NCBI RefSeq assembly: GCF_000203935.1
Contig: NC_008577.1
Coordinates: forward strand, 744,001-808,000
Source: Shewanella sp. ANA-3
GTDB lineage: Bacteria > Pseudomonadota > Gammaproteobacteria > Enterobacterales > Shewanellaceae
Length of the DNA: 64,000 bases
Direction: 5' to 3'
Below the pieces are notes generated by a model. The model had not been told where the DNA came from, did no database searches, and worked only from the letters and a program-made list of their open reading frames with translations. Numbering within the stretch: position 1 is the first letter of the stretch; each line of letters opens with the position of its first letter. The position numbers were made by a program, and so were the translations under genes. Below are positions 44,512 to 55,598 of the stretch, piece by piece.

Positions 44512-45876
44512 CTAGTGCATTAAATACAGGGTCGCTAATCCTAGGAAGGCAAATAAGCCAATAACATCGGTGACTGTGGTAAGCACCATACCGCCCGCTA
44601 ACGCCGGATCTACTTTTAAACGCTTTAAGATCAGCGGAATACTGGCGCCAGCCAGTCCTGCGACAGTCATATTGATGAGCATTGCACCGCCAATCAGGCT
44701 GGCAAGCGCCATATCATCTTTCCAAACTAATACCGCGATAAACACCAAAATCGACCACATTAGGCCGTTCAAAAAGCCAATGGCGAGTTCTTTGCCAATC
44801 AGCCAGCGGGCGTTACTCTGGCCAATATGGCCCAAGGCAATCCCACGGATCACTAGGGCTAAGGTTTGATTACCCGCGACCCCGCCCATGCTCGGTACAA
44901 TCGTCATTAAAATCGCAATCGTGGCGAATTGTTCGATTGTGCCTTCAAACATATTGCTGACAGAGGCCGCCAGCAGGGCGGCAAACAGGTTAATCGTCAG
45001 CCAGAGTGAGCGGCGTAAAGTACTCTTTACCACAGGGGCGAAGGTGTCTTCATCGTCGTCCATCCCCGCCATCCCCATCATGGAGTGCTCGGCGTCTTCA
45101 CGGATAACATCCACCACGTCATCGATGGTGATACGCCCGAGTAACTTGCCATCACTGTCGACCACTGGCGCAGATACCCAGTCATGGCGCTCGAACAGCT
45201 GTGCTACTTCGCTGTCGGACATGCCCACGGGAATGCTCTCGATATCGGTATCGATAATGCTGCTGATATGAGTATTGGGATCGCAGGTGAGCAGATCCGC
45301 AAGTTTAACCCCGCCGAGTACGCGATCGTGTTTATCCACCACATATAAGGTGTCAGTGGTGTCGGGCAGATTGCCCCGTTGGCGCAAATAACGCAGTACC
45401 ACATCGATATTCACATCGGGCCTTAAGGTCACTGTATCTGTGTTCATTAGGCTGCCCGCGGTTTCATCGGGGTAGGAGAGCGCCTGCTCGACCCGCTGGC
45501 GGTTTTGCAGGCTCATAGACTGCAATACTTGCTTATAGACGGTATCCGGCAAGCTTCGCAGGATATAAGCGAGATCGTCCGTATCCATACTGGCGGTGGC
45601 CTTGGCGACCCGTTCAGGGCTCATGGCGCGGATCAACGGATCTTTTAGCTCTTCACTGAGTTCATCGAGAATATCCCCGAGCTGATCTTGATCGATAAGT
45701 TGCCATAGCACTTGCCGCGCTTTAGGGGGCGAGGACTCTAAAATCAATGCGATATCCGACGCCGCCATGTTTTGCAGCATTTGCCTGACATGCACAAACA
45801 TACCGCTATTGAGGGCATGGCTCAGTTGGTCGAGACGTTGTTCGACTTGTAAGCTGTCTGAGGCTTCTACAGGCAT
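44512..45876 (-). CDS. mgtE: Magnesium transporter MgtE
   Basis: 454 residues in the MgtE layout: N-terminal MgtE_N helical domain (to ~130), two CBS domains (~135–255), and five C-terminal membrane helices with the divalent-binding ENxTx-type core (here GVAGNQTLALVIRG and GGMVLTTVTDVIG). Imports Mg2+ (or Co2+) under control of its cytosolic sensor. Downstream of npr by 212 bp, probably a separate unit. Confidence 0.93.
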   Translation of the reverse strand: MPVEASDSLQVEQRLDQLSHALNSGMFVHVRQMLQNMAASDIALILESSPPKARQVLWQLIDQDQLGDILDELSEELKDPLIRAMSPERVAKATASMDTDDLAYILRSLPDTVYKQVLQSMSLQNRQRVEQALSYPDETAGSLMNTDTVTLRPDVNIDVVLRYLRQRGNLPDTTDTLYVVDKHDRVLGGVKLADLLTCDPNTHISSIIDTDIESIPVGMSDSEVAQLFERHDWVSAPVVDSDGKLLGRITIDDVVDVIREDAEHSMMGMAGMDDDEDTFAPVVKSTLRRSLWLTINLFAALLAASVSNMFEGTIEQFATIAILMTIVPSMGGVAGNQTLALVIRGIALGHIGQSNARWLIGKELAIGFLNGLMWSILVFIAVLVWKDDMALASLIGGAMLINMTVAGLAGASIPLILKRLKVDPALAGGMVLTTVTDVIGLFAFLGLATLYLMH

Positions 45877-46088
45877 GTTTCCTCCAAGGTGGCGACGGTG
45901 GATAGGGACGTTTGGCTGTTGAGGACTTAAGCCAAAGGACTTAAGCCAAAGCGCAGCAGTATATTGTAATTGAGTGCACGGGAGGGCGTCGAGTCACAAA
46001 TGTGTTTTACTGGTATAAGGTGCTGAAATCAAAACCAAACAGGGTACTGAATAACGGCAGGGATCATCGAGATGAGATGTCGATACGA

Positions 46089-46364
46089 TTAACAGGCTTC
46101 GTCGAACTTAGCGTCAATAAGCGCGCAAATGGCATTGAGCGCGGGCTCGGCATCTGGGCCTTCGGCAATCAGGGTAATGGTTTTACCCATGCCGGTTTCT
46201 AGCATCAGTAGCCCTAAAACACTGGCGGCAGAGGCCTGTTTTTCACCTTGGATCAGCGTAATGCTGGCATCAAACTCAGACGCAAGCACCACGAGCTTAG
46301 TGGCGGCGCGGGCATGTAAGCCGAGTTTATTGCAGATGGTGACTTGGCGCTCAAGCTTTGGCAT
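46089..46364 (-). CDS. ptsO: Nitrogen-PTS phosphocarrier NPr
   Basis: 91-residue HPr-like protein. Active-site His in [14 protein letters not shown], and a C-terminal HPr fold with [19 protein letters not shown]. Receives phosphate from EI-Ntr and passes it to PtsN. It overlaps rapZ by 14 nt and ends the rpoN–ptsN–rapZ–npr operon, the usual gammaproteobacterial order. Confidence 0.94.
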   Translation of the reverse strand: MPKLERQVTICNKLGLHARAATKLVVLASEFDASITLIQGEKQASAASVLGLLMLETGMGKTITLIAEGPDAEPALNAICALIDAKFDEAC

Positions 46365-47205
46365 GACTTAACTCTCGATGGCGGGCATTCACTTTGTGTT
46401 TGCCGTTGCTAAAGCGTTTAGCCAGTTGCTCGGCCACGTAAACCGATCTGTGTTGACCGCCGGTACAGCCGATGGCTATGGTCAGATAGCTGCGGTTATT
46501 ACGCTCTAAGTGGGGCAACCAAGTTTCGAGTAAATTCTCGATTTGCCAGATGAACTTATTGACCAGTGGCTGGCGATTTAAAAACTCTGCCACAGGTTCA
46601 TCTAAGCCGGTGAGGGGGCGCAGCTCAGGTTCCCAATGGGGATTGGGTAAAAAGCGCACATCGAACATAAAGTCGGCTTCGGTTGGCATACCATGCTTAA
46701 AACCGAAGGACTCGAAGTTGATCACCAGTTCCTTATCGACACTTCCAAGCAGGATTTGCCGTACTTGGTCGCTCAGTTCATAGATATTCAGATTCGAGGT
46801 ATCTATGTAGTGATCCATTTGCTGTGACAGTGGCTCGAGCAATTTGCCTTCAAGCTTAATGGCTTCCTGCAGCGATACTCGGCTCTTAGATAAGGGATGT
46901 AAGCGCCGAGTCTCGCTGTAGCGCTTTAACAGTACTTTATCGCTGGAATTTAAGAAAAAGCTGGTAAGTTCAGTGCCCTCTGGCAGGCTTGCGAGCTGTT
47001 TGACGAGTACCTTGTCTTGCTCCGGCAGGTTACGCACGTCGACGCTGATGGCGACGAGATCGTTACTGCCCTTGAGCTGTTCGAGTAAGCTGCCAATCAG
47101 CGGCAAAGGAAGATTATCGACACAATAGTAGCCGAGATCTTCAAGCACTCTTAGTGCGACCGATTTGCCCGAGCCTGAGCGCCCTGACACTATGACCAGT
47201 TTCAT
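46351..47205 (-). CDS. rapZ: RNase adapter protein RapZ
   Basis: 284 residues. P-loop [19 protein letters not shown] and the C-terminal [17 protein letters not shown] are family hallmarks. In enterics RapZ senses glucosamine-6-phosphate and directs RNase E to the sRNA GlmZ; no GlmZ/GlmY partner is visible in this window. 4-nt overlap with ptsN. Confidence 0.93.
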   Translation of the reverse strand: MKLVIVSGRSGSGKSVALRVLEDLGYYCVDNLPLPLIGSLLEQLKGSNDLVAISVDVRNLPEQDKVLVKQLASLPEGTELTSFFLNSSDKVLLKRYSETRRLHPLSKSRVSLQEAIKLEGKLLEPLSQQMDHYIDTSNLNIYELSDQVRQILLGSVDKELVINFESFGFKHGMPTEADFMFDVRFLPNPHWEPELRPLTGLDEPVAEFLNRQPLVNKFIWQIENLLETWLPHLERNNRSYLTIAIGCTGGQHRSVYVAEQLAKRFSNGKHKVNARHRELSHAKA

Positions 47206-47645
47206 CCAGTGATTACCTGATAGAGTTCCGTTTCATCATGCGTCTTGCGCAATTGCTTCAATATTTGTTTGTCGCTGAGCTTTTCTGCCATGCAGGACAA
47301 AGTGCTTAAGTGCTGTTGACATTGGTCAGCAGGCACCAGCAGCGCAAATAAAATGTCGACAGGTTGTTTATCGATAGCATCAAAGGCTATCGGCTCCTCA
47401 CATTTCACCAATATGGCTATGGGTTGTGTTATATCGGTTAATCGACCATGTGGAATGGCGATGCCGTTACCTATACCTGTGCTCCCCATCTTTTCGCGCG
47501 CCACTAGGCTTTCGAAGATCTCTTGAGATGAGAGGGTGGGGTACTGGGCAGCGGCTAAGTCGCTGATAAGTTCCAGTACCTTTTTCTTACTGCCCGGAGT
47601 GGCGCAGGTCGTGCATTCCGGCCGCAGTATGGTACGAAGTTCCAT
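47202..47645 (-). CDS. ptsN: Nitrogen-PTS EIIA protein PtsN
   Basis: 147-residue EIIA-Ntr. The phosphorylated His lies in [13 protein letters not shown]. It regulates potassium transport and other targets depending on phosphorylation state. Starts 2 bp after hpf ends and overlaps rapZ by 4 nt, so the set is tightly coupled. Confidence 0.94.
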   Translation of the reverse strand: MELRTILRPECTTCATPGSKKKVLELISDLAAAQYPTLSSQEIFESLVAREKMGSTGIGNGIAIPHGRLTDITQPIAILVKCEEPIAFDAIDKQPVDILFALLVPADQCQQHLSTLSCMAEKLSDKQILKQLRKTHDETELYQVITG

Positions 47646-47647
47646 TG

Positions 47648-47935
47648 CTAGTGTTTTGTTAACTTCTCTTTGTGTTTAATAACCTGACGATCAAGCTTGT
47701 CGATCAGGACGTCTATGGCAGCATACATATCTGCATGCTCTGAAGTCGCGAAGACTTCACCACCGGTGAGGTTGATTCTCGCTTCGGCAATTTGTTGCAT
47801 TTTCTCAACATTGAGCACAACGTGCACATTATTGATCTGTTCGAAATGACGTTCAAGTTTTGAAAACTTTTCCTCAACATAAGCCCGTAACGATTCAGTA
47901 ATCTCGATATGGTGTCCACTCAGGTTTATTTGCAT
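47648..47935 (-). CDS. hpf: Ribosome hibernation promoting factor HPF (short form)
   Basis: 95 residues from the ATG at 47935 (MQINLSGHHIEITESLRAY), preceded by GGAGG. HPF/YfiA domain with LERHFEQINNVHVVLNVEK and the basic segment KLDRQVIKHKEK. Short gammaproteobacterial form, which makes 100S ribosome dimers with RMF. A longer in-frame upstream extension runs into rpoN and is not needed. Confidence 0.93.
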   Translation of the reverse strand: MQINLSGHHIEITESLRAYVEEKFSKLERHFEQINNVHVVLNVEKMQQIAEARINLTGGEVFATSEHADMYAAIDVLIDKLDRQVIKHKEKLTKH

Positions 47936-47963
47936 ATAAACGTCCTCCGATTTCCACTTTAGG

Positions 47964-49439
47964 CTATAAACTTTTACGCTGATTGGAAGGGGGAATAAGC
48001 ATCGCCTCTCGGTACTTCGCAATGGTTCTGCGCGCAACGTTAATTCCCTGTTCTGCCAGAAGTTGCGCCATCTTGCTGTCGCTTAATGGTTTTTTCTGGT
48101 TTTCCGCTGCAACCAGTTTCTTAATGAAGGCTCTGATTGCCGTGGATGAGCACTCACCGCCATCATCAGTCCCGACGTGGCTTGAGAAGAAATATTTTAG
48201 TTCAAAAAGTCCCTTTGGGGTATGCATGTATTTTTGTGTGGTCACCCGTGAAATGGTGGACTCATGCATCTCTACCGCCTCGGCGATATCGTTTAGGACC
48301 ATAGGTTTCATGGCTTCTTCACCGTATTCGAAGAAGCCCTGTTGATATTGCACTATGCAGTTTGCCACCTTGAGCAGTGTTTCGTTACGGCTTTCAAGGC
48401 TTTTGATAAACCACTTGGCTTCTTGCAGGTGCCCGCGGATAAATTGGCTATCGGCTTGGCTTTTGGTACTGCGCGCCATGGCTGCATATTGCTGATTAAC
48501 ATTGATTTTTGGCATGCAGTCTGGATTTAACTCGACCACCCAGCGACCATTTTTCTTCGACACTGATACATCGGGGATGACATATTCTTCATCAACAGGA
48601 GTGATGAGCAAACCGGGGCGAGGATTTAAGGTTTGGATCAGCGCTATGCTTTCCCTTAACTCGTCCTCTTTGAGTTTGGTCTTACGCATCAACAATCTAA
48701 AGTCGCGGGCGGCGATCAGATCTAAATGGTCTTTGATCAACATGCGGGCGTTTTCGAGGTGTGGGGTATCCAGCGCAAAGTGAGAGAGTTGGATAAGCAG
48801 ACATTCGCTTAAATCCCTTGCGGCGACACCGACGGGATCGAAGTGTTGAATGCGCTTGAGTACGGCTTCGACTTCATCCAGCTCGATCTCAGGATTGCCC
48901 ATGGCCTCGAGGATATCTTCAGTACTTTGAGTCAGATAACCTTGATCGTCGATGGCATCAATAATCGCGGTGGCAATAGCTAAATCGGTTTCAGAGAAGG
49001 GCGTGAGGTTTTTCTGCCATTCTAAATGTTCGTACAGGCCTTCACTGGTTTCCCCTTGGAAGGGCATGTCATCTTCACGGCTGGCGCCAGAACCTGAGTT
49101 TGGCGATGCGGTAAAGACTTCATCCCAAGTGGTGTCCATGGGTAGTTCTTCGGGCAGGGATTCTTTGGTCAACGACTCGGCAATGTCCACGGTGGAATTA
49201 TCTTGTTCCTGTGGCTGAGCTGTCGTTTCGCTAAAGTCGGTATCGGCGATATCTTGCTTACGTTCGGTAGGCGCGTCGAATTGCTCCTCTTCCAGCTCAA
49301 GAAGAGGATTAGAGTCTAAGGCTTGCTGGATCTCTTGCTGCAGTTCCAATGACGACAGTTGCAACAGACGAATGGCCTGTTGAAGTTGTGGCGTCATGGT
49401 TAACTGTTGACCCAGTTTGAGCTGGAGTGACGCTTTCAT
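47964..49439 (-). CDS. rpoN: RNA polymerase sigma-54 factor RpoN
   Basis: 491 residues. Region I is Gln/Leu-rich ([20 protein letters not shown]), followed by an acidic region II, a core-binding domain, and a C-terminal DNA-binding domain with the RpoN box [13 protein letters not shown]. Needed for enhancer-dependent promoters of nitrogen, flagellar and other genes. Downstream of lptB by 105 bp, upstream of hpf by 28 bp. Confidence 0.96.
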   Translation of the reverse strand: MKASLQLKLGQQLTMTPQLQQAIRLLQLSSLELQQEIQQALDSNPLLELEEEQFDAPTERKQDIADTDFSETTAQPQEQDNSTVDIAESLTKESLPEELPMDTTWDEVFTASPNSGSGASREDDMPFQGETSEGLYEHLEWQKNLTPFSETDLAIATAIIDAIDDQGYLTQSTEDILEAMGNPEIELDEVEAVLKRIQHFDPVGVAARDLSECLLIQLSHFALDTPHLENARMLIKDHLDLIAARDFRLLMRKTKLKEDELRESIALIQTLNPRPGLLITPVDEEYVIPDVSVSKKNGRWVVELNPDCMPKINVNQQYAAMARSTKSQADSQFIRGHLQEAKWFIKSLESRNETLLKVANCIVQYQQGFFEYGEEAMKPMVLNDIAEAVEMHESTISRVTTQKYMHTPKGLFELKYFFSSHVGTDDGGECSSTAIRAFIKKLVAAENQKKPLSDSKMAQLLAEQGINVARRTIAKYREAMLIPPSNQRKSL

Positions 49440-49544
49440 GTTACCGCTGATCCCTACGTTATTATTTTGAATTTAGGCCGCTTGTTATCATATTGATGGC
49501 GCTGATAAGCCAAAATTCAAGGCTAATTGGCTCTGTTTAAGTAA

Positions 49545-50276
49545 CTATAGCCTGAATTGTTCACCTAAGTACACAGCCCTAACTTGCTGATTGTCTAAGA
49601 TCTCTGCGGGAGTTCCTTCGGCAATCAGGTTTCCGTGACTGACAATGTAGGCATGTTCACAGACGTCTAAGGTTTCGCGCACATTGTGGTCTGTGATCAG
49701 TACCCCAAGGCCTCGACTCTTAAGTTGTTCGATGATTTTCTTGATATCGATAACCGAAATCGGGTCGACACCGGCGAAGGGTTCATCGAGCAGAATAAAC
49801 TTAGGATTGGCCGCTAAGGCGCGGGCAATTTCGACGCGGCGACGTTCACCGCCCGATAACGACATGCCTTGGCTATCGCGAATATGGGTGATATGGAACT
49901 CTTCGAGCAGATGTTCCAGCTCTTCTTCGCGTTGGTCGCGATTGAGCTCTTTACGGGTTTGCAGTACCGCCATGATATTGTCGTGCACGGTCAGCTTGCG
50001 AAAGATACTGGCTTCCTGTGGCAGGTAACCAATGCCTTTGCGGGCGCGCAGGTGCATGGGATCGGCGGTTAAATCATCATCGTCGATAAAGATATGGCCT
50101 TTATCGCTTTTGACTAAGCCCACGACCATGTAAAAGGTGGTGGTTTTACCCGCGCCGTTTGGGCCGAGTAGGCCGACGACTTGACCCGTTTTCACCGTCA
50201 GGCTGACATCTTTCACAACCTGACGACTCTTATAACTCTTAGCGAGATTTTGTGCTTTTAAGGTGATTTGGGTCAT
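49545..50276 (-). CDS. lptB: LPS export ABC ATPase LptB
   Basis: 243-residue cytosolic ATPase powering LPS extraction with LptFGC. Walker [14 protein letters not shown], signature [15 protein letters not shown], Walker [14 protein letters not shown], and the switch His in [10 protein letters not shown]. 4-nt overlap with lptA. Confidence 0.96.
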   Translation of the reverse strand: MTQITLKAQNLAKSYKSRQVVKDVSLTVKTGQVVGLLGPNGAGKTTTFYMVVGLVKSDKGHIFIDDDDLTADPMHLRARKGIGYLPQEASIFRKLTVHDNIMAVLQTRKELNRDQREEELEHLLEEFHITHIRDSQGMSLSGGERRRVEIARALAANPKFILLDEPFAGVDPISVIDIKKIIEQLKSRGLGVLITDHNVRETLDVCEHAYIVSHGNLIAEGTPAEILDNQQVRAVYLGEQFRL

Positions 50277-50824
50277 TTAGAGTCCTGTTTTTTCACAGGT
50301 TTGTCCGCGGGCTGGTTCTTGATCTCTTCCTGATAGTTGTCAGGTTGAATAATAGTAATCACGCGATCATCACCGCTACCCGTGCTTTCAGCGATCAGTT
50401 TCTGCTGAATAATATCGTAACGGATGAGGTTACCCGTCACTTGGCTACCCGCTTGGTCTAGGGTTGCTGAGCCTGTTAAGGTCAGGGTGCGGGTCGCCAT
50501 TTCGTAGCGAATTTCTTTGGCGCTAGCCGACGCTGGGCGTCCATCGTCGAGAATTTGGCTGTAAGTTGCAGGGTTACCCGTTGCCACTAAAATCTTGCTG
50601 TTTTCCCCTTCGGCAGAGAATGCACGTAGTTGATCTGCATGGATTTTAATCGAGCCTTGGGTGACTTCAACCGGACCGAAGAAAATGATCTGGTTGTTTT
50701 TAATGTCCGCAGTTTGGCTAACGGCTTTAATTTTCACTTCTTGCTGTAAGTCACCGACCTTGGCGAAGGCGCTCATGCTGGTGATTAGCATTAGGCCGGC
50801 AAGTAATATGTTATTTTGCTTCAT
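50273..50824 (-). CDS. lptA: LPS periplasmic bridge protein LptA
   Basis: 183 residues with a signal peptide ([15 protein letters not shown]) and an OstA-type beta-jellyroll ([20 protein letters not shown]). Forms the periplasmic bridge between LptC and LptD. Overlaps lptC by 14 nt. Confidence 0.93.
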   Translation of the reverse strand: MKQNNILLAGLMLITSMSAFAKVGDLQQEVKIKAVSQTADIKNNQIIFFGPVEVTQGSIKIHADQLRAFSAEGENSKILVATGNPATYSQILDDGRPASASAKEIRYEMATRTLTLTGSATLDQAGSQVTGNLIRYDIIQQKLIAESTGSGDDRVITIIQPDNYQEEIKNQPADKPVKKQDSK

Positions 50825-51371
50825 AGGTTCCTACTACCTGACTGGTCAATTGCACTTCCTGCGCGTTAAGGTCGGCATAAAGGCCTTGCCCTTGAATATT
50901 AAAATCTTTCCCTGTGACGTAAATGATGCGGTCAGAGGTCATTATCATAGTGTTGAGATCGAGTTCTAAAAAACTGGTGGACAATGTCTGTATGGGTTCA
51001 CCAGGGCTGATGGCATCGATAATAACATTATTTTCTAATACAACCTTGCCGGTATCTTTATTGAGTCGACCTTGATCGGCTCGGATCTGCCATTTTGCTT
51101 TACCTTGGTCGGGATAGACAAGATAGACGGGCTCAGTAAAGTCGGTTTGGTTTTTCAGCTCATAGTGTTCCATGTGCTTTGCCGTGACGCGACTGTTAAC
51201 TTGCCCTTGCTCATTAAACTCAATGCTGCGCAGATCTTCGATAATGTAATCGGGTCTGTCGCTGACGTTCAAGCTGTCATCCGTATCGCCACCACGTTTT
51301 TGCTGCACTTGCCAATATAGCACCAGCGCAGTACCAAAAAAGGCGATAATGGCGAGGGTCACACGACTCAT
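50811..51371 (-). CDS. lptC: LPS export protein LptC
   Basis: 186 residues with one N-terminal membrane anchor (LAIIAFFGTALVLYW) and an LptC/OstA beta fold (TAKHMEHYELKNQTDFTEP). Links LptFG to LptA. Overlaps kdsC by 4 nt. Confidence 0.92.
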   Translation of the reverse strand: MSRVTLAIIAFFGTALVLYWQVQQKRGGDTDDSLNVSDRPDYIIEDLRSIEFNEQGQVNSRVTAKHMEHYELKNQTDFTEPVYLVYPDQGKAKWQIRADQGRLNKDTGKVVLENNVIIDAISPGEPIQTLSTSFLELDLNTMIMTSDRIIYVTGKDFNIQGQGLYADLNAQEVQLTSQVVGTYEAK

Positions 51372-51919
51372 ATGCTCATCCCATGGGCGGAGGTGAACTT
51401 ATTTTGGCTCAATAAGAGCAGATCCGTGAGTTCCCTGAGTGCGCCATGTCCACCATTTAAGTGAGTCACAAAATGGGCGTGTTGGCGGACATAGGGATGC
51501 CCATCGGCGACGCAGACGGCAAGGCCAACCACATTCATCACCGGCAGGTCGACAATATCATCACCGATATAGGCGACTTCTTCTGGGGTGACATTGTAGA
51601 GCGACAGCAGCTCTTCATAGGGCACGAATTTATTATCCACGCCCTGATAAATATGCGTCACACCCAGCGCCGTCATGCGGTTTTCGACAATTTTAGACTG
51701 ACGGCCAGTGATAACCGCCAGATTAAAACCACTGGTCAGTAATGAACGCACGCCATAACCATCGCGGGTGTGAAAGGCTTTGAGCTCTTCCCCTGCGTTG
51801 CTCAAATAAATGCGGCCGTCGGAAAACACTCCGTCCACATCGCAGATCAGCAGTTTAATTTTTTGCGCCCTTTGCCAAACATCGTCGCTGATGGGGCCGT
51901 AAAAACCTTGCTGTGGCAT
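51368..51919 (-). CDS. kdsC: 3-deoxy-D-manno-octulosonate 8-phosphate phosphatase KdsC
   Basis: 183-residue HAD phosphatase giving KDO from KDO-8-P. Motif I CDVDGVFSDGRIYLS, motif II VITGRQS, and later YIGDDIVDLPVM. Overlaps kdsD by a base. Part of the kdsD-kdsC-lptC-lptA-lptB set. Confidence 0.94.
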   Translation of the reverse strand: MPQQGFYGPISDDVWQRAQKIKLLICDVDGVFSDGRIYLSNAGEELKAFHTRDGYGVRSLLTSGFNLAVITGRQSKIVENRMTALGVTHIYQGVDNKFVPYEELLSLYNVTPEEVAYIGDDIVDLPVMNVVGLAVCVADGHPYVRQHAHFVTHLNGGHGALRELTDLLLLSQNKFTSAHGMSI

Positions 51920-52896
51920 TAAATCACTCCCGCTTTAACCATATCGAGCATATTGAGGGCTCCGACAGGATGATGTTCTTTATCTATCACTATCAGGCCG
52001 TTGATATTTTTGGAATCCATCACTTGCAGCGCCTGCGCCGCTAAAACGTTTTCAGTAATTGTGACACAGTTTCGCGTCATCACATCGGCAATCGGCGTAG
52101 TGCGAAGGTTGACTTGGGCGTCGATAACCCGGCGCAGATCGCCGTCGGTAAAGATACCCACGAGTTTGTTTTGCTCATCGATAACCGCAGTCATGCCCAA
52201 GCCTTTCTTGGAGATCTCATACAGGGCATCGGTAATGCAGATATCGTGTTTAACCAAAGGTAAATCATCACCGCTGTGCATCACGTTGCTGACTTTTAGC
52301 AGCAGCTTACGACCTAAGGCGCCGCCCGGATGGGACATGGCGAAATCTTCCCGGGTAAAGCCTTTAGCTTGCAGCAGCGCAATGGCGATGGCATCGCCCA
52401 TGACTAAGGTTGCCGTGGTGCTTGAAGTTGGCGCCAGCCCAAGCGGACAGGCTTCCTCTGGCACCTCAATACATAAATGAATTTTAGAGAGACGCGCCAT
52501 GGTGGATTCTGGCTTGCCTGTCATGGCAATCACGGGAATGGCTTTACGTTGAATGACCGGCATCAGCGCGAGGATTTCGCTCGACTCGCCCGAGTTTGAA
52601 ATCGCAAGAATTACATCATTGTCCGAAAGCACGCCTAGGTCACCATGGCTGGCTTCGCCGGGGTGGACAAAAAACGCTGGGGTGCCTGTGCTGGCGAGGG
52701 TGGCCGAGATTTTATTGCCAATGTGGCCTGATTTCCCCATCCCCATCACTATCACTTTGCCGGTGCAGTTGAGAATTAACTCGCAGGCTTGGGCAAATTC
52801 AACGGAATCGACATATTGATAAAGATTGTCGAGGGCCGATTTTTCAATATCGATGACTTTACAGCCCCACTGGCGCAATTGTGATTGGTCTACCAT
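51919..52896 (-). CDS. kdsD: D-arabinose 5-phosphate isomerase KdsD
   Basis: 325 residues converting ribulose 5-P to arabinose 5-P for KDO. N-terminal SIS domain (VMGMGKSGHIGNKISATLAS, NSGESSEI) and two C-terminal CBS domains. First gene of the minus-strand lipopolysaccharide operon and divergent from mla. The calcium/sodium antiporter gene (yrbG) that often sits here is missing. Confidence 0.94.
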   Translation of the reverse strand: MVDQSQLRQWGCKVIDIEKSALDNLYQYVDSVEFAQACELILNCTGKVIVMGMGKSGHIGNKISATLASTGTPAFFVHPGEASHGDLGVLSDNDVILAISNSGESSEILALMPVIQRKAIPVIAMTGKPESTMARLSKIHLCIEVPEEACPLGLAPTSSTTATLVMGDAIAIALLQAKGFTREDFAMSHPGGALGRKLLLKVSNVMHSGDDLPLVKHDICITDALYEISKKGLGMTAVIDEQNKLVGIFTDGDLRRVIDAQVNLRTTPIADVMTRNCVTITENVLAAQALQVMDSKNINGLIVIDKEHHPVGALNMLDMVKAGVI

Positions 52897-53458
52897 GTCT
52901 ATCTCTCTTCTTGCATTGTCTTTGTCGCCCCGTTCTGGGATTGGAATAGCACAATTTGGTACGCGATAAAGATGATAAAATTAACGGCTTCTTACTCGGA
53001 GTAGCGTTTTATTGTTCTGCCCTTGCCTATAGGGTTGGCGGCAATGGGGCAGGATAACCCGTTTAGCGATTGAATGCCTTGAGCAAAATCATCGTCTTGG
53101 TTGTTTTAGCGCTGCCACTTTTATGGCTATGGCCGCCATGATAACCAGTTTGACATTCAATATGGCTTTTGAGTTAAGTTGTCTTGCCTAGTTCAGTGTG
53201 ATTTCGCTTATCTTATTAGCCTTAACTAAACAAACTTGCTGATTTATCAACAAGGGCGAAAACATTAAGTAACACTTTAGCTTCACAGAGCGAAAACTTA
53301 GGGCGCATTCTCGCTGGAAATGAGGCAAATTGAAAGTATCGCAGGACGATAGTGTCGATTCTGTTGTAGGTTAAAGCGCAATTACGTACAATTTGCGGCT
53401 CTTCGATTGGTCTGGGCAGGAAGCGTAGGCCACCTCTTTTCAAATATCGGAATCAAGC
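52897..53458. other. Divergent kdsD–mlaF intergenic region
   Basis: 562 bp. No convincing gene; one 73-codon open frame on the minus strand has no ribosome site or recognisable product. Promoters for both envelope operons must lie here, but no element stands out. Confidence 0.5.
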
Positions 53459-54277
53459 ATGACTCAAGAACAAACGCCGTTGGTTGAGATCCGTCATTTG
53501 GGCTTCAGCCGTGGCCAGCGTGTCATATATGAAGATATTAGCCTGTCTATCCCTCGGGGCAAAGTCACCGCCATTATGGGCCCCAGTGGTATAGGTAAAA
53601 CCACTTTGCTCAAGCTTATCGGTGGCCAATTAACGCCCGATAGCGGCCAAGTGTTGTTCGATGGTCAGGATGTGCATGCCGCGAGTCGTAGCCAATTATT
53701 CGAACTGCGTAAGCGCATGAGCATGTTGTTTCAAAGTGGCGCCTTATTCACCGATATCAACGTCTTCGATAACGTTGCCTTTGCGCTGCGTGAGCACTCG
53801 GGTTTACCTGAAGAGATTATTCGCTCAATCGTATTAATGAAGCTCGAAGCCGTTGGTCTGCGCGGCGCCGCGCAGATGATGCCAAGTGAGTTATCCGGTG
53901 GGATGCAGCGCCGCGCCGCCCTTGCTCGGGCGATCGCCCTTGAGCCTGAAATGGTGATGTACGATGAGCCTTTTGCCGGACAAGACCCGATTTCCATGGG
54001 CGTGCTGGTGAAGCTTATCCGTGAACTCTCCGATGCGTTGAATCTGACCTCGATTGTCGTGTCCCACGATGTGGATGAAGTGCTCGGAATTGCAGATTAT
54101 GTGTATGTGGTGGCCGATAAAAGAGTGATTGCCCATGGCACGCCTGAGGAGTTAAAGCATGCGGACAATCCGCAGCTCAAACAGTTTATTCAAGGCGCGC
54201 CCGACGGCCCTGTGCCTTTCCACTATCCGGCGAAGGATTATCAGCAAGAATTAATGGCTAAAGGAGCTGGCAAGTGA
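53459..54277 (+). CDS. mlaF: Phospholipid transport ATPase MlaF
   Basis: 272-residue ABC ATPase of the Mla lipid-asymmetry system. Walker [14 protein letters not shown], signature [15 protein letters not shown], Walker [14 protein letters not shown] and the switch VSHDVDEV. Overlaps mlaE by 4 nt. Confidence 0.95.
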   Translation: MTQEQTPLVEIRHLGFSRGQRVIYEDISLSIPRGKVTAIMGPSGIGKTTLLKLIGGQLTPDSGQVLFDGQDVHAASRSQLFELRKRMSMLFQSGALFTDINVFDNVAFALREHSGLPEEIIRSIVLMKLEAVGLRGAAQMMPSELSGGMQRRAALARAIALEPEMVMYDEPFAGQDPISMGVLVKLIRELSDALNLTSIVVSHDVDEVLGIADYVYVVADKRVIAHGTPEELKHADNPQLKQFIQGAPDGPVPFHYPAKDYQQELMAKGAGK

Positions 54278-55059
54278 AGTTATTCGACAGTATTGCCGAC
54301 CTCGGCCGCAGCGCTATCGATTTAGTGCTCGGTTTTGGCCGTGCGGGCCTGATGCTCTGGGGCGCGATTTTTCGCTGGCCTCGGGTGCGTAAAGGTTTTC
54401 CATTATTAGTGCGCCAAATCTATGTGGTCGGCGTACAATCTATGGTCATTATTGTGGTCTCGGGCCTGTTTATCGGCATGGTGTTGGCGCTGCAGGGCTA
54501 CAACATCTTAGTTGGTTTCGGTACTGAGGAGAGCTTAGGCCCCATGGTGGCCTTAAGCTTACTACGTGAACTCGGTCCTGTGGTCACAGCATTATTATTC
54601 GCTGGCCGCGCTGGTTCGGCGCTGACCGCCGAAATCGGTCTGATGAAGAGTACAGAGCAGTTATCCAGCTTAGAGATGATGGCGATTGACCCACTTAGGC
54701 AAATCATTGCGCCACGCTTTTGGGCGGGGGTGATCAGCATGCCGTTATTGGCGCTGATGTTTACTGCGGTAGGCATTTATGGCGGCCATTTAGTGGGTGT
54801 GGAATGGAAAGGCATCGATGGCGGGGCCTTCTGGTCGATTCTGCAAGCCTCGGTCGAATGGCGCCAAGACATAGTGAACTGCCTGATTAAGAGCGGCGTG
54901 TTTGCCGTGGTGGTGACTTGGATTGCCTTATACCGTGGTTATCAAGTGGTGCCGAATCCGGAAGGGATCAGCCGTGCAACCACCTCAACCGTGGTGCAAT
55001 CGAGCCTCGCCGTACTGGCATTGGACTTTTTACTAACAGCCCTGATGTTTGGCCGCTAA
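54274..55059 (+). CDS. mlaE: Phospholipid transport permease MlaE
   Basis: 261-residue inner-membrane permease with five or so helices and the conserved [20 protein letters not shown] and [14 protein letters not shown] stretch of the MlaE family. Partner of MlaF, MlaB and MlaD. Confidence 0.95.
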   Translation: MKLFDSIADLGRSAIDLVLGFGRAGLMLWGAIFRWPRVRKGFPLLVRQIYVVGVQSMVIIVVSGLFIGMVLALQGYNILVGFGTEESLGPMVALSLLRELGPVVTALLFAGRAGSALTAEIGLMKSTEQLSSLEMMAIDPLRQIIAPRFWAGVISMPLLALMFTAVGIYGGHLVGVEWKGIDGGAFWSILQASVEWRQDIVNCLIKSGVFAVVVTWIALYRGYQVVPNPEGISRATTSTVVQSSLAVLALDFLLTALMFGR

Positions 55060-55113
55060 CGGATTGCAGCGCCAAGGATACAGATAGACGGATTAACAGA
55101 GTGGTAACTGAGC

Positions 55114-55587
55114 ATGTTGACACGAAAAATTGAATTATTAGTGGGTATGTTTCTCTTAACGGGCTTAGCGGCCTTTTTGGTGTTGGTGTTTAAAGTCGCC
55201 AATATCGAAGTGCAGACCAGCGACAGCAGCTATACCCTCACCGCCAACTTCACCAATATCGGTGGCTTAAAGGTACGCTCTCCGGTCAAGGTCGGCGGCG
55301 TAGTGGTTGGCCGCGTGAGTAAGATAGATTTAGACCCAGTCAAACTGGTGGCTGTGGTGACGATTGTAATGGACAAGCGTTTCGATAAATTCCCTGAAAC
55401 CAGTAGCTTAGCTATTTTAACTTCAGGTTTACTCGGTGAGCAGTTCCTCGGATTAACACCGGGCTTTGTCGATGATGACGTGAGTATGCTTAAGGATGGC
55501 GACAAGATTGACGATACTCGCTCCGCATTAGTGTTAGAAGATCTGATTGGTCAGTTCTTATATAGTATGGGTTCAAAGGATAAATAG
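55114..55587 (+). CDS. mlaD: MCE-domain lipid-binding protein MlaD
   Basis: 157 residues: one N-terminal membrane helix (LLVGMFLLTGLAAFLVLVF) and a periplasmic MCE domain (LTANFTNIGGLKVRSPVKVG). Forms the hexameric ring above MlaE. Short form like other gammaproteobacteria. Confidence 0.94.
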   Translation: MLTRKIELLVGMFLLTGLAAFLVLVFKVANIEVQTSDSSYTLTANFTNIGGLKVRSPVKVGGVVVGRVSKIDLDPVKLVAVVTIVMDKRFDKFPETSSLAILTSGLLGEQFLGLTPGFVDDDVSMLKDGDKIDDTRSALVLEDLIGQFLYSMGSKDK

Positions 55588-55598
55588 GGGTTACCGCT

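Noticed and set aside
53222..53443. 73-codon frame in the kdsD–mlaF gap
   Set aside because: No ribosome site or recognisable features; consistent with chance.
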